64,000 nucleotides of DNA, taken from the NCBI GenBank assembly GCA_005884685.1, contig VBAH01000083.1:88183-152182 (forward strand), read 5' to 3'. A program made the translations under genes and the position numbers. Source of the stretch: Alphaproteobacteria bacterium. GTDB taxonomy: Bacteria; Pseudomonadota; Alphaproteobacteria; Rhizobiales; Xanthobacteraceae. Each line of letters opens with the position of its first letter. Position 1 is the stretch's first letter. Under the pieces are notes generated by a model that saw only the letters and a list, made by a program, of their open reading frames with translations, did no database searches and had not been told where the DNA came from. Positions 31,108 through 40,473 of the stretch are shown piece after piece.

Positions 31108-31833
31108 ATGTCGCTGGTGGGACGAAAAGCCGCCGTGGTCAGCCTCGGCATGTCATGTCAGGCCACGCTGCAGATCGACGACCATGCCGATTTGATCGCG
31201 CGGGCGATCGGCGACGATACGCTGAAGCCGTCGAGCATGTTGTTCGACAACATCGTGTGTCATCCGCGGGCGGCCGCGAGGCTGCTTGATGCGGATAGCT
31301 TTTATCCCGCGAGCAAGGATGAGCTCGCGCTGTTCCGCGGTGCGCTCTGGGGCGGGGGCGGGGTCTATTTCCGCCACGAATGTACGCTGCGCAAATCGCG
31401 CCCGATCGAGTATCTGCGCGGGAAGGTCGACCTGGAGCGGGGCTACCGCGAACTGGCCGGCAAGTTTGCGCACCTCGCGGAGAAATTCCGCCGGCTCAGG
31501 GAGCTGGAACGGCTGCTCTTCGTCATCTCGAATTCGCAGAACGACTTGACCGAATACCAGGCTGAAGTAGGGATCGATCCTGCGATGTCGGCGGACGATG
31601 TGGTGACGTTGTGCGCAGCGTGTGACCGCTACTTCGGCCGGCACTGCGAGTACCTCGTGGCGACCTACGAGGACCGGCTGACGGGCGCGCCGCAACGGCC
31701 CGGCCTGAGCGTGTTCAAGCTTGCACCCGATACAAGCGAGTGGGCCGGCGATCACGCCCAGTGGCGGGAGATCTTCACACAGTATCTGCGCGCAGATGTG
31801 CATGCCCCGACGCGCCACGGGATGCCGGCCTAG
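31108..31833 (+). CDS. Putative papain-like cysteine peptidase (DUF1796-like)
   Basis: A 241-aa protein that resembles the DUF1796 family of putative papain-like peptidases: SLGMSCQ near the N-terminus (candidate nucleophile Cys17), LFDNIVCHP, and VISNSQNDL. No signal peptide. The family is often near glycosyltransferases or capsule genes, and a GT9 gene is next to it, convergent; their stop codons share one CTAG at 31830-31833. The assignment rests on weak motif similarity. Confidence 0.65.
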   Translation: MSLVGRKAAVVSLGMSCQATLQIDDHADLIARAIGDDTLKPSSMLFDNIVCHPRAAARLLDADSFYPASKDELALFRGALWGGGGVYFRHECTLRKSRPIEYLRGKVDLERGYRELAGKFAHLAEKFRRLRELERLLFVISNSQNDLTEYQAEVGIDPAMSADDVVTLCAACDRYFGRHCEYLVATYEDRLTGAPQRPGLSVFKLAPDTSEWAGDHAQWREIFTQYLRADVHAPTRHGMPA

Positions 31834-32807
31834 CCGTCGAGATACGGCTCGATCCGCTCCACCACCCGCTGCGGCGACAGCCGCTGCATCCCGTCAGGCG
31901 CGATCCGTCCGTCATCCGGCAGTATCGCGTGGATGTGCCGCGAGTAGGTGAGCACCTTGTTGGTCGCGAAAAAGCCGAACGCCGGAGTCCCGACCGCGGC
32001 CGCGATGTTCATCGGACCGGAATTCGGGCCGACGAACAGGTCCGCCTGCTTCATCAGCGCGGCGGCGTCGATCAGGGTGAGATCGCACGCGTTGATGGTC
32101 TCTGCGCCCGCCGTGGTCTCGATCAGGTTTGCCGCGACGGGTGCATTCGCGCGCCCGCCGATCAGGAAGATCGTGCCCCGCGTGCGCCTTCGGATCGCTT
32201 CGAGGAACACGACCCATTGCGACCTCGGCCAGTCCTTGTTTGTGGTCGAGGCGCCGAGGCCGACCACTGTCCAAGGTCGCGTGTGATGCGCGAAGCGTTC
32301 GTCGATTGCATGGACAACATCATTCGGCAGGTTCAGATTGGGCTCCGTCGTCTCCAGCGGCAGGCCGATCTGTTCGAGCAGCGCGATCAGGCATTCGATC
32401 GGGTACTCCTCGTCATACTTTGGTTCGAGGCCCGCATTGGTGATGAGCAGCCGCTGGCGCCGGATACCCATCCCGATGCGCTGCGGCACCCGTGCCAGGA
32501 AGGCAGCAAGCGCGGGGCGAACCGTCTTGTCGAGGATCCAGACCGTTTTCGGCTGGAGCGCGCGCAGCATCTGCGTGAGCCGGGCAAGCTGGAACACGCG
32601 CACAAGCTCGCTCCCGCCGTGTTCGAAATAGAGCGTCCGCGCGACGCAGCTTTCGGCTTGCAGCAGTTCCGCCCCCATGCTCGACGGCGGCGTGAGAAAC
32701 GTGACCGCGCGCTCCGGCGTTGCGGCGGCGATCGCGCGAATGAACGGCAGATGCCAGATCACATCGCCGATGCCGCGCTTGGCCTGAATGATGACGGTCG
32801 ATGTCAC
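31830..32807 (-). CDS. Glycosyltransferase family 9 (heptosyltransferase-like)
   Basis: A 325-aa protein of the GT9 fold: N-terminal VIIQAKRGIGDVIWHLPFIRAI (the GDV/I-x-x-TxPx-like start), WTVVGLGASTTNKDWPRSQWVVFLEAI (acceptor/nucleotide region), and VGPNSGPMNIAAAVGTPAFGFF (nucleotide-sugar binding). Such enzymes add heptose or related sugars to lipopolysaccharide core. It starts with GTG at 32807 without a clear ribosome binding site. It is divergent from queA and convergent with the DUF1796-like gene. Confidence 0.85.
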   Translation of the reverse strand: MTSTVIIQAKRGIGDVIWHLPFIRAIAAATPERAVTFLTPPSSMGAELLQAESCVARTLYFEHGGSELVRVFQLARLTQMLRALQPKTVWILDKTVRPALAAFLARVPQRIGMGIRRQRLLITNAGLEPKYDEEYPIECLIALLEQIGLPLETTEPNLNLPNDVVHAIDERFAHHTRPWTVVGLGASTTNKDWPRSQWVVFLEAIRRRTRGTIFLIGGRANAPVAANLIETTAGAETINACDLTLIDAAALMKQADLFVGPNSGPMNIAAAVGTPAFGFFATNKVLTYSRHIHAILPDDGRIAPDGMQRLSPQRVVERIEPYLDG

Positions 32808-32868
32808 GTTGATTAGCGTGCGAAAGGTTGCGAGAACCGCGTTGTAAGCGGCCAGCCACAGTCAATCA

Positions 32869-33939
32869 ATGCGCACCGACCTGTTCGATTTTCCCCTCCC
32901 GCCGGACCGGATTGCCCTGCGGCCCGTGCGTCCGCGCGATGCTGCGCGGCTGCTCGCGGTGCGGCCGGACGGCGTGCTCGAGGATCGCGCAATACGGGAT
33001 CTGCCGGAACTGCTCCAGCCGGGCGATCAGCTCGTGGTCAACGACACGCGCGTGGTACCGGCAAGCCTCTCCGGGCGGCGCATCGGCCGCGGGCCGGAAA
33101 CGCGCATCGAGGCCAACCTCGTGAAGCGGCTCGACGGTTCACGCTGGCAGGCGTTCGTGAAGCCCGCCAAGCGGCTCGCGGCGGGCGATGTCGTGCGCTT
33201 CGGCGATGAGGGCAAGGTGTGCTTCCTCGGCCAGCTCGACGCGACGGTCGAAGCGAAAGGCGAGGGCGGCGAGGTGACGTTCGCCTTCGCGTTCCACGGA
33301 CCTGTGCTCGACCAGGCGATCGCCGAGCGCGGCGAGATGCCGTTGCCGCCCTACATCGCGTCCCGCCGCGCGCCCGACGATGAAGACCGCGCCGACTACC
33401 AGACCCTGTTCGCGCATAACGAGGGCTCGGTCGCGGCGCCGACCGCGGGGCTGCATTTCACCGAGCAACTCGTGTCGCGGCTGAAGGCGCGCGGCATCGG
33501 CCTGCACACGGTGACGCTGCATGTCGGTGCGGGCACGTTCCTGCCGGTGAAGGCGGAGGACACGGCCGATCACAAAATGCACGCCGAGTACGGCACGCTG
33601 ACCGGAGATACCGCTGCCGCACTCAATGCCGCGCGCCGCGCCGGGGGGCGAATCGTGGCGGTCGGCTCGACCTCGCTGCGCCTGCTGGAGAGCGCCACGG
33701 AGGAAAGCGGTACGATCCGTCCATTCGCCGGCGAAACCGCGATCTTCATCACGCCCGGTTACGCCTTCCGCGCCGTCGATGTGATGCTGACCAACTTTCA
33801 TTTGCCGCGCTCGACGCTGTTCATGCTGGTCGCGGCATTCTCAGGCCTCGACACGATGAAGCGCGCCTACGCGCACGCCATCGAAGCGGGCTACCGGTTC
33901 TACTCCTACGGCGACGCCTGCCTTCTTTTGCGCGCATAA
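32869..33939 (+). CDS. queA: S-adenosylmethionine:tRNA ribosyltransferase-isomerase
   Basis: A 356-aa QueA, the enzyme that transfers the ribosyl part of S-adenosylmethionine to 7-aminomethyl-7-deazaguanine in tRNA to make epoxyqueuosine. Conserved: [37 protein letters not shown], and [16 protein letters not shown]. It lies one small gene upstream of tgt, the earlier enzyme of the same pathway. Weak ribosome binding site at ATG 32869. Confidence 0.95.
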   Translation: MRTDLFDFPLPPDRIALRPVRPRDAARLLAVRPDGVLEDRAIRDLPELLQPGDQLVVNDTRVVPASLSGRRIGRGPETRIEANLVKRLDGSRWQAFVKPAKRLAAGDVVRFGDEGKVCFLGQLDATVEAKGEGGEVTFAFAFHGPVLDQAIAERGEMPLPPYIASRRAPDDEDRADYQTLFAHNEGSVAAPTAGLHFTEQLVSRLKARGIGLHTVTLHVGAGTFLPVKAEDTADHKMHAEYGTLTGDTAAALNAARRAGGRIVAVGSTSLRLLESATEESGTIRPFAGETAIFITPGYAFRAVDVMLTNFHLPRSTLFMLVAAFSGLDTMKRAYAHAIEAGYRFYSYGDACLLLRA

Positions 33940-34056
33940 CTTGAATCACATTCCGGGAAAATCCGCGCAGGCGAACTAACGCTGCGGCAATCGGCGCCTG
34001 CAAACCTGCGCGCACTCAGGGGGCATGGGCAGATCAAGGTGGAAGGAGAGTCCGAA

Positions 34057-34281
34057 ATGATTCACGAATACGCGGCCATCGATCCGATGGCACTGCTGTT
34101 TCCGTCGCGCATCTACATTTCGATGTCGGAGAAGCTGCATCCGCACGTCCCGAAATCGGTCGAGATCAAGGAAGCGGTCGGCCGGCTCACCCCCGAAGAG
34201 CGGCTCTACATCCTGCAGCGCGCCCGCATGATGTCGACCTACAGCAGGGCGGTGGAAGAGGCCGTCACCGGGATGAAATAG
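34057..34281 (+). CDS. Small hypothetical protein between queA and tgt
   Basis: A 74-aa soluble protein (MIHEYAAIDPMALLFPSRIY) with a helical C-terminus (SVEIKEAVGRLTPEERLYILQRARMMSTYSRAVEEAV). No family recognised. ATG 34057 has a strong GGAAGGAGAG 6 nt upstream, so translation is likely. It is placed inside the queuosine gene pair; a role there is possible but not shown. Confidence 0.7.
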   Translation: MIHEYAAIDPMALLFPSRIYISMSEKLHPHVPKSVEIKEAVGRLTPEERLYILQRARMMSTYSRAVEEAVTGMK

Positions 34282-34314
34282 CGGGCCGTTGCCCCCGCCG
34301 AAATCGTGATAGGA

Positions 34315-34338
34315 ACGCGGCCGGGAAACCGGCCGCGT
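34315..34338 (+). promoter_or_regulatory. GAAA-capped hairpin directly before the tgt start codon
   Basis: A 10-bp perfect stem ACGCGGCCGG (34315-34324) / CCGGCCGCGT (34329-34338) closes a GAAA tetraloop. The ATG of tgt follows with no gap (34339). AGGA lies just before the stem (34311-34314), so folding would bring it next to the start codon. No T-run follows, which argues against a terminator. Confidence 0.6.
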
Positions 34339-35478
34339 ATGTCTCAGCAATTTGCCTTCAACCTTTTCGCCACCGATGGTGCCGCGCGCGTGGGTGAGAT
34401 TTCCACGGCGCATGGCACCGTCCGCACGCCCGCGTTCATGCCGGTCGGAACCCAGGCGGCAATCAAGGGCGTGCATCCGCAGACCGTCCGCGCGGGCGGC
34501 GCCGACATCATCCTCGGCAATACCTATCACCTGATGCTGCGCCCTGGCGCGGAGCGCATCGCAGCGCTCGGCGGACTGCATACATTCATGAACTGGCCGA
34601 GCCCGATCCTGACCGACTCGGGCGGCTTTCAGGTGATGTCGCTGGCGCAGCTGCGCACGCTCGACGAGAGCGGCGCGACGTTCCGCTCGCACATCGACGG
34701 CGCATTGGTGGCGCTCTCGCCGGAGCGTGCGATCGAAATTCAGAACCTGCTCGGTGCCGACATCGTGATGCAGCTCGACGAATGCCTGAGGCTGCCGGCA
34801 ACACGCGAGGAGATCGAGCGCGCCATGCGGCTGTCGCTACGCTGGGCGGAGCGCTGCAAACGCGCATTCGAAGGTGCCGCGCCCGGCCGCGCGCTGTTCG
34901 GCATCGTGCAGGGCGGCGACGATGCCGCGTTGCGCGTCGAGAGCGCGCGCGCTCTGGTCGGCATCGGCTTTCCCGGCTACGCGATTGGCGGACTCGCCGT
35001 CGGCGAGCCGCAGGCGGTAATGCTCAAGATCGTGGAAGAAACCGCCCCCGCCCTGCCGGCCGACAAGCCGCGCTACCTGATGGGCGTCGGCACCCCGGAG
35101 GATCTGATCGAAGCGGTCGCGCGCGGCATCGACATGTTCGACTGCGTGATGCCGACGCGCAATGGTCGCCATGGGCTTGCCTTCACGCGCTACGGCGCAA
35201 TCAATCTGCGCAACGCGCGCCATGCCGCCGACCCGCGCCCGCTCGACGAGCAAAGCCCGTGCGAGGCTGCGCGCACCTATTCGCGCGCCTACCTGCATCA
35301 CCTGACGCGGGCGAACGAGATGCTCGGCCAAATGCTGCTCTCGGAGATCAACCTCGCCTATTACCAGGAGCTGATGGCCGGGATGCGCGCCGCGATCCGC
35401 GCGCGCCGCTTCGAGCAATTCCGCGCTGTCATACGCGAGACATGGAAGTACGGCGATATTCCGCCGCTGACCGCGTAA
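34339..35478 (+). CDS. tgt: Queuine/preQ1 tRNA-guanine transglycosylase
   Basis: A 379-aa Tgt that exchanges guanine for preQ1 at position 34 of GUN tRNAs. Conserved: [24 protein letters not shown] (substrate-binding Asp), [45 protein letters not shown] (catalytic Asp and flanking motif). The zinc-site region reads [20 protein letters not shown]; only one Cys is visible where the classical site has CxCxxC, so zinc binding may differ. ATG 34339 is abutted by a hairpin. Confidence 0.95.
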   Translation: MSQQFAFNLFATDGAARVGEISTAHGTVRTPAFMPVGTQAAIKGVHPQTVRAGGADIILGNTYHLMLRPGAERIAALGGLHTFMNWPSPILTDSGGFQVMSLAQLRTLDESGATFRSHIDGALVALSPERAIEIQNLLGADIVMQLDECLRLPATREEIERAMRLSLRWAERCKRAFEGAAPGRALFGIVQGGDDAALRVESARALVGIGFPGYAIGGLAVGEPQAVMLKIVEETAPALPADKPRYLMGVGTPEDLIEAVARGIDMFDCVMPTRNGRHGLAFTRYGAINLRNARHAADPRPLDEQSPCEAARTYSRAYLHHLTRANEMLGQMLLSEINLAYYQELMAGMRAAIRARRFEQFRAVIRETWKYGDIPPLTA

Positions 35479-35557
35479 CCCCCTCGACGGCATTTTGTCG
35501 CAGGCTAGAATGCCCCTCAACGAACGGCGACATGCGCCGAATCCCGGGAGGTGCGCG

Positions 35558-36025
35558 ATGGCGGTCACCCTCAAAATCAACGGCGCAAGCCAAACGGTGC
35601 CGGCCGAGCCGGACACACCGCTGCTTTATGTCTTGCGCAACGATCTGGAGCTCAACGGCGCAAAATTCGGCTGCGGGCTCGCGCAATGCGGGGCCTGCAC
35701 GGTGCTGGTCGACGGCAAAGCGGTGCGCTCCTGTGTCACCGACATCGGATCGCTCGCGGGCGCCGAGATCACAACGCTCGAAGGGCTCGGCACGGCCGAC
35801 AAGCCGCACGCCTTGCAGAGCGCCTTCATCGGCGAGCAGGCGGCGCAGTGCGGCTACTGCATCAACGGCATGATCATGAGCGCAAAGGCGCTGCTCGACC
35901 GCAATCCGCGGCCGAGCGAAAGCGACGTACGCCAGGCGCTGGCGGCGAACCTTTGCCGCTGCGGCACGCACAACCGCATCATCCGTGCTGTCCTGCGCGC
36001 CGCCAACGAGATGGGGAGGACGTGA
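35558..36025 (+). CDS. (2Fe-2S) subunit of a molybdenum hydroxylase (IorA/CoxS type)
   Basis: A 155-aa protein with two iron-sulfur clusters. The plant-ferredoxin site is CGLAQCGACTVLVDGKAVRSC; the second is QCGYCINGMIM followed by NLCRCGTHNRI. It transfers electrons from the molybdenum site in isoquinoline oxidoreductase or aldehyde dehydrogenase type enzymes. GGGAGGTG precedes ATG 35558. Its stop overlaps the next gene's start (TGATG). No FAD subunit is nearby. Confidence 0.92.
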   Translation: MAVTLKINGASQTVPAEPDTPLLYVLRNDLELNGAKFGCGLAQCGACTVLVDGKAVRSCVTDIGSLAGAEITTLEGLGTADKPHALQSAFIGEQAAQCGYCINGMIMSAKALLDRNPRPSESDVRQALAANLCRCGTHNRIIRAVLRAANEMGRT

Positions 36026-38232
36026 TGACTATCTCCATCAACCGCCGCGCGTTTGCGAAGGGCTTCGGCGGCATCGTGCTTGCCTTCACGCTCGATCCGG
36101 CGCTGGCGCAACAGCAGAAGCAGTTGCCCGGAAGCCTGAACGGCAACCGCTTGCTGGATGCGTGGATCCGCATCAATTCCGACGGCTCCGCGACCGTGTT
36201 CACCGGCAAGGTGGAGCTGGGGCAGGGGATCGTGACCGCACTCGCGCAGATCGCCGCCGAAGAGCTCGACCTGCCGCTCGCGCGCGTCAGGATCGTTTCC
36301 GGCGACACCGGCCGCACGCCCAACGAAGGCCAGACCGCCGGATCGCAATCGATCGAGAACTCCGGCACGGCCCTGCGCCTTGCAGCCGCCGAAGTGCGCG
36401 CGATCCTTCTCGGACTCGCAGCAGCCAAGCTCGAAGCCGCAGCGGACACGCTGACCGTCGCGGACGGCGTGATCAACGCGCCGACCGGTAAGACGATCGG
36501 CTACGGCGAGCTTTCAGCTGCGGCGGATCTGCACCGCGAAGCGACCGCGACGGTGCGGCCAAAGCTTGCCGGCCAGCACAAAATCGTCGGCCAGCCGATC
36601 GCCCGCTTCGATATTCCCGGCAAGGTCACCGGGAAGGCGAGCTATGTGCAGGATCTGCGCCTGCCCGGCATGGTCCATGGGCGCGTTGTGCGCCCGCCCC
36701 GCTATGGCTCGACGCTGGAGGCCGTGGACGAGGCCAAGGCGCGCGCCATTCCCGGTGTGATCGCCGTGGTGCGCGACGGCTCGTTCCTCGGCGTCGTCGC
36801 CGAGCGCGAAGAGCAGGCGGTCAAGGCACGGGTTGCGCTGGCGGAGAGCGCCAAATGGCGGCTTGGGCCCGAACTGCCCGATCCGGCGAACATTTTTGCG
36901 CATTTGAAATCGCTCCCCACCAAGGTCGAGGTGATCGGCGTCAAGCAGGCGCCGCTGCTCGCCGGCGCGCCGAAAGTGCTGGAGGCGACCTACACCAGGC
37001 CCTACATGGCGCACGCCTCGATCGGGCCGTCCGCCGCCGTTGCGGAGTTCAAGGACGACAAGCTCACGGTCTGGACTCACTCGCAGGGGGTATTCCCGCT
37101 GCGCGCCGAAATCTCCAAAACGATGAAGTTGCCGCCGGCCTCGGTGCGCTGCATCCACACCGAAGGCTCCGGCTGTTACGGCCACAACGGCGCGGACGAC
37201 GTGGCGCTCGACGCCGCCCTGCTGGCGCGTGCGGTCCCGGGCAAGCCGGTGCGACTGCCATGGATGCGCGACGACGAATTCGCCTGGGAGCCGTACGGGC
37301 CGGCGATGTCGATGCAGGCGAAGGCTTCGCTCGACGGAGAGGGGCGCATCGTCGACTGGAACTACGAGGTGTGGAGCAACTCGCACTCCACGCGCCCGGA
37401 ATCGACTACCGGCGCAAACGTGCTGGCCGCCTGGTACCTCGCGGAGCCGGGCAAAATGGGACCGCCGACCTCGCCGCCGCAGCCGGCCGGGGGCGGCGAC
37501 CGCAATTCCATTCCGCTGTACGACTTCCCGAACCAGCGCGTGGTCCATCACTTCATCCAGGACATGCCGATCCGCGTGTCCGCGCTGCGCACGCTCGGCG
37601 CCTACGCCAACGTGTTCGCGGCGGAATCCTTCATGGACGAGCTGGCGCTCGCAGCAGGCGCCGATCCCGTTGCGTTCCGGCTCGCGCACATGAAGGACCC
37701 GCGCGCCCGGGCGGTGATCGAGAAGGTGGCGCAGCTTGCCGGGTGGAAGGCGGGCGAGAAAGGCGACGGCACTCGCGGCCGCGGCATCGGCTTTGCCAAG
37801 TACAAGAACCTCGCCTGCTACGTCGCAGTCGTCGCCGAGGTCGAGATCGACCGGAAAGAGGGCAACGTCTGCGTGTGTCGGGCGTGGTGCGCGACCGACG
37901 CCGGCCTCGTGATCAATCCGGACGGCCTGATCGGTCAGATCGAGGGCGGCATCATCCAGAGCGCAAGCTGGACCCTGCACGAGGAGGTCAAGTTCTCGAC
38001 GCAGGGTATCCTCTCGCGCGACTGGTCGAATTATCCGATCCTCACCATGCCGGAAGCGCCACAGATCGCGATTTCGCTGATCAACCGCCCGACCGAGCGT
38101 TCGCTCGGCGCGGGCGAAGGCTCGCAAGGGCCGACGGTCGCGGCGATCGCCAATGCGTTCGTAAACGCGACCGGCAAACGCATCCGCGACCTGCCGTTCC
38201 ACCCCGAACGGGTGAAGGCGGCGCTGGCGTGA
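36025..38232 (+). CDS. Molybdopterin-binding subunit of xanthine dehydrogenase family (IorB type)
   Basis: A 735-aa molybdenum hydroxylase large subunit. An NRRAFAKGFGGIVLAF N-terminus resembles a twin-arginine signal, so the complex may be periplasmic, as in isoquinoline 1-oxidoreductase beta subunits. Features: GKVELGQGIVTALAQIAAEELDL, TEGSGCYGHNGADDVALDA, and the catalytic Glu in SLGAGEGSQGPT near the C-terminus. With the preceding (2Fe-2S) gene it forms a two-subunit enzyme. The substrate (N-heterocycle or aldehyde) cannot be told. Confidence 0.92.
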   Translation: MTISINRRAFAKGFGGIVLAFTLDPALAQQQKQLPGSLNGNRLLDAWIRINSDGSATVFTGKVELGQGIVTALAQIAAEELDLPLARVRIVSGDTGRTPNEGQTAGSQSIENSGTALRLAAAEVRAILLGLAAAKLEAAADTLTVADGVINAPTGKTIGYGELSAAADLHREATATVRPKLAGQHKIVGQPIARFDIPGKVTGKASYVQDLRLPGMVHGRVVRPPRYGSTLEAVDEAKARAIPGVIAVVRDGSFLGVVAEREEQAVKARVALAESAKWRLGPELPDPANIFAHLKSLPTKVEVIGVKQAPLLAGAPKVLEATYTRPYMAHASIGPSAAVAEFKDDKLTVWTHSQGVFPLRAEISKTMKLPPASVRCIHTEGSGCYGHNGADDVALDAALLARAVPGKPVRLPWMRDDEFAWEPYGPAMSMQAKASLDGEGRIVDWNYEVWSNSHSTRPESTTGANVLAAWYLAEPGKMGPPTSPPQPAGGGDRNSIPLYDFPNQRVVHHFIQDMPIRVSALRTLGAYANVFAAESFMDELALAAGADPVAFRLAHMKDPRARAVIEKVAQLAGWKAGEKGDGTRGRGIGFAKYKNLACYVAVVAEVEIDRKEGNVCVCRAWCATDAGLVINPDGLIGQIEGGIIQSASWTLHEEVKFSTQGILSRDWSNYPILTMPEAPQIAISLINRPTERSLGAGEGSQGPTVAAIANAFVNATGKRIRDLPFHPERVKAALA

Positions 38233-38263
38233 GGCAGGGGCTCTGGCCCGCCGGGAGGGTGGC

Positions 38264-39232
38264 ATGAGCACCGTCATCAATTGCGTCGCCTACGAGGCCG
38301 GCCGCCGGCGCGCCGAGGTCGATCTCGAGCAGGCTTGTCCGGCCGAAACGGATGGGAGCTTCATCTGGGTCGGCCTGCATGAGCCGAACCAGGAGCTGCT
38401 GCGCACCGTGCAGCAGCGCTTCAATCTGCACGACCTCGCGATCGAGGACGCGCTGCTCGCGCACCAGCGCCCGAAGCTCGAGATCTACGGCGACTCGATC
38501 TTCGTGGCGCTGCGTACCGCGCAAATGGTCGACCGCAGGCTCCAGTTCGGCGAGACGCACATCTTCGCCGGGCGCGGTTACGTCGTGACCGTGCGCCACG
38601 GCTCGACCACAGCCTACCGCGAGGTGCGCGCGCGCTGCGAGAACGCGCCGAAGATGCTGGCGATGGGCGAGAGCTTCGTCGTCTATTCGATCATCGACTT
38701 CATCGTCGACAATTACCTGCCGGTGCTGCACGCCCTGGAGACCGAGGCCGATGCGCTCGAGGAGGAGGTCTTCGCCAACAAAAGCGACCATGCCGACGTC
38801 GAGCGCATCTATGAGCTGCGCCACGAACTCCTGCTGCTGCGCCGCGCCGCCCAGCCGCTGCAGGAGGTGTGCAACCGCATCATGCGGTTCGACGTGCCGC
38901 TGATCGATCACGCCATGAACGACTACTTCCGCGACATCCAGGACCACGTGATCCGGGTCGTGGAAGGCATCGACAATCTGCGCGACTTGCTCAACTCCGC
39001 ACTGGAGGCGAACCTGTTGCTCGTCTCCCTAGCGCAAAACCAGGTCACCAAGACACTGACGGGTTGGGCCGCCATTCTGTCGATTCCGCTCGCCATTGCC
39101 TCGATCTACGGCATGAACTTCAAATGGATGCCGGAGCTCGAGCAGCCGTACGGCTATCCCGTCGTGATGGCGGTCATGATCGGCATCTGCGGCTATATGT
39201 TCTACCGCTTCCGACGCGCGGGCTGGCTCTAG
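38264..39232 (+). CDS. corA: CorA family magnesium/metal transporter
   Basis: A 322-aa CorA: a cytoplasmic alpha/beta domain, a long charged helix, then two C-terminal membrane helices with the pore signature YGMNF (Gly-Met-Asn at about 283-285). GGGAGGG precedes ATG 38264. The stop codon shares a CTAG with the convergent small zinc-ribbon gene (39229-39232). Confidence 0.94.
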   Translation: MSTVINCVAYEAGRRRAEVDLEQACPAETDGSFIWVGLHEPNQELLRTVQQRFNLHDLAIEDALLAHQRPKLEIYGDSIFVALRTAQMVDRRLQFGETHIFAGRGYVVTVRHGSTTAYREVRARCENAPKMLAMGESFVVYSIIDFIVDNYLPVLHALETEADALEEEVFANKSDHADVERIYELRHELLLLRRAAQPLQEVCNRIMRFDVPLIDHAMNDYFRDIQDHVIRVVEGIDNLRDLLNSALEANLLLVSLAQNQVTKTLTGWAAILSIPLAIASIYGMNFKWMPELEQPYGYPVVMAVMIGICGYMFYRFRRAGWL

Positions 39233-39429
39233 AAGGCGTCAGCGGCGAATCGGTGCGACATGCGGAAAGAATGGCCGCAGGACTCGCAGACCCAATGATT
39301 GTGCACCACGCCGGGATCGACATGCTCCGCCAGCAGCGGGGCGAGCAACGTGTCGCCGCATTGCGGACACGTCGGCAGACGGACAGGGCGAGTCTCGGAA
39401 GACGCCGTACACACGTGTTGGAGCGTCAT
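39229..39429 (-). CDS. Small zinc-ribbon protein
   Basis: A 66-aa protein with two Cys pairs (CPQCGD and CESCGH) plus His residues (HVDPGVVHNHWV), a compact zinc ribbon. Members of this kind are small regulators or of unknown function. ATG 39429 has GGGAG 9 nt upstream; a longer frame upstream is not favoured. It is convergent with corA, sharing CTAG. Confidence 0.7.
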   Translation of the reverse strand: MTLQHVCTASSETRPVRLPTCPQCGDTLLAPLLAEHVDPGVVHNHWVCESCGHSFRMSHRFAADAF

Positions 39430-39644
39430 GGCGAAAACTCCCAATTGGGGTGCAGTTCTTCCCTCCGGCCCGGTCACCTCACCAAGAGTATGGGGCGTTA
39501 CGGTGGCAGGCGAATGAATGTTTCGTGAAACGTGCGCGGGGAAATTTTCATTCAAACAAAGAGAAAACCTCACGCGGCGGCGTGATGCGATGCGCATGCT
39601 GCAACGCAGTGCGAAAAGCAGACGCAGGCGATGGGCGCGCAAGA

Positions 39645-39674
39645 CAAAACCGCCGGGCGTGGCCGCCCGGCGGT
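39645..39674 (-). terminator. Rho-independent terminator downstream of the 143-aa membrane protein gene
   Basis: On the minus strand an 11-bp perfect stem (ACCGCCGGGCG with complement at 39664-39674) with a 4-nt loop is followed by TTTTGTCTT. It lies 28 bp after the stop of the gene ending at 39702. Confidence 0.8.
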
Positions 39675-39701
39675 CTCGGTAAACTTGCGCCGTGCGCTTT
39701 C

Positions 39702-40133
39702 TTAGCGGCGCGAGCGGCCGGTGCCGGCATCCCACTCCGGATGCGCGTCGAACGCCGCCTTCATGATCCAGCCGCCGAGAATCGGAAGCACGCAATCCGC
39801 GGTCATCATGAACACTTCGCTCGAGCGCAGCTCACGCCGCTCGTTGAAGCTGACGAAGAGGCCGCCAAGGATCGGGCTCAGCGCCATGCAGCCGACCGTG
39901 GTCAGACCGTAGTATTTCAGCGCGCGATGGCTGGTGAAGTTGGCGCAGTGGCTGAAGTTGCTGTTGCAGATCGCCGCGTAGTAGGCGGCGGTCATGCTCA
40001 GCCCGGCGATCAACTGGCCGGCCACGACGTTCGGACTGCGGTCCCTGAGCAGGAAGGCATTCGCGGTGCTCGCTTGACCGACCAGGCCGAGCGTCGCCAC
40101 GGCAGCAGCAAGCGCGATAAGACTTTTTCTCAT
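39702..40133 (-). CDS. Small exported/membrane hypothetical protein
   Basis: A 143-aa protein with signal peptide MRKSLIALAAAVATLGLVGQASTANAF and a moderately hydrophobic mature part (VAGQLIAGLSMTAAYYAAIC, LTTVGCMALSPILGGLFVSF, VFMMTADCVLPILGGWIMKAAF) that may form three membrane helices. Three Cys in the hydrophobic parts. No family recognised. ATG 40133 has GGGGGGAG directly upstream. A good terminator follows. Confidence 0.65.
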   Translation of the reverse strand: MRKSLIALAAAVATLGLVGQASTANAFLLRDRSPNVVAGQLIAGLSMTAAYYAAICNSNFSHCANFTSHRALKYYGLTTVGCMALSPILGGLFVSFNERRELRSSEVFMMTADCVLPILGGWIMKAAFDAHPEWDAGTGRSRR

Positions 40134-40473
40134 AGCTCCCCCCAAATCGCTGGAGTCTTCGCGCGTCTGAGGGGCGCGCAGTCCCATTCGTCGGCAGTCT
40201 TCGTGAGAATGCACCAGATCACGCGGCGCGGTACGGATTCGCACGTTAGCGGCGCATGGTTAACCCTTCAAAGCGATAAGCTTCGGCAGCCCCAAATTTG
40301 GCCGCAAGTGTGGCGGTTTCGCCACAAAATCCGCCGCGCCCTGGGGACAATTCTGCCGCTGCGAGGCCGGGTATTTCCTTCGATGCCGGTGCGGCCAGAA
40401 ATCCGAAAGGAGATCAAGGATTTGGGCTAGACTGTGAGCCGGTAGTTGATTCGCCTCACAGGAGGGCGATGCC
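40134..40473. other. 340-bp divergent intergenic region
   Basis: No gene supported. It holds the control regions of the leftward gene starting at 40133 and the rightward gene at 40474. A hairpin TGTGGCG-GTTT-CGCCACA lies at 40309-40326 without a T-run. A 78-aa minus-strand frame (40260-40496) overlaps the start of the next gene and looks random. Confidence 0.5.

Noticed and set aside
34315..34338. Hairpin as terminator of the small gene before tgt
   Set aside because: No T-run follows and the ATG abuts the stem; a leader structure is more likely.
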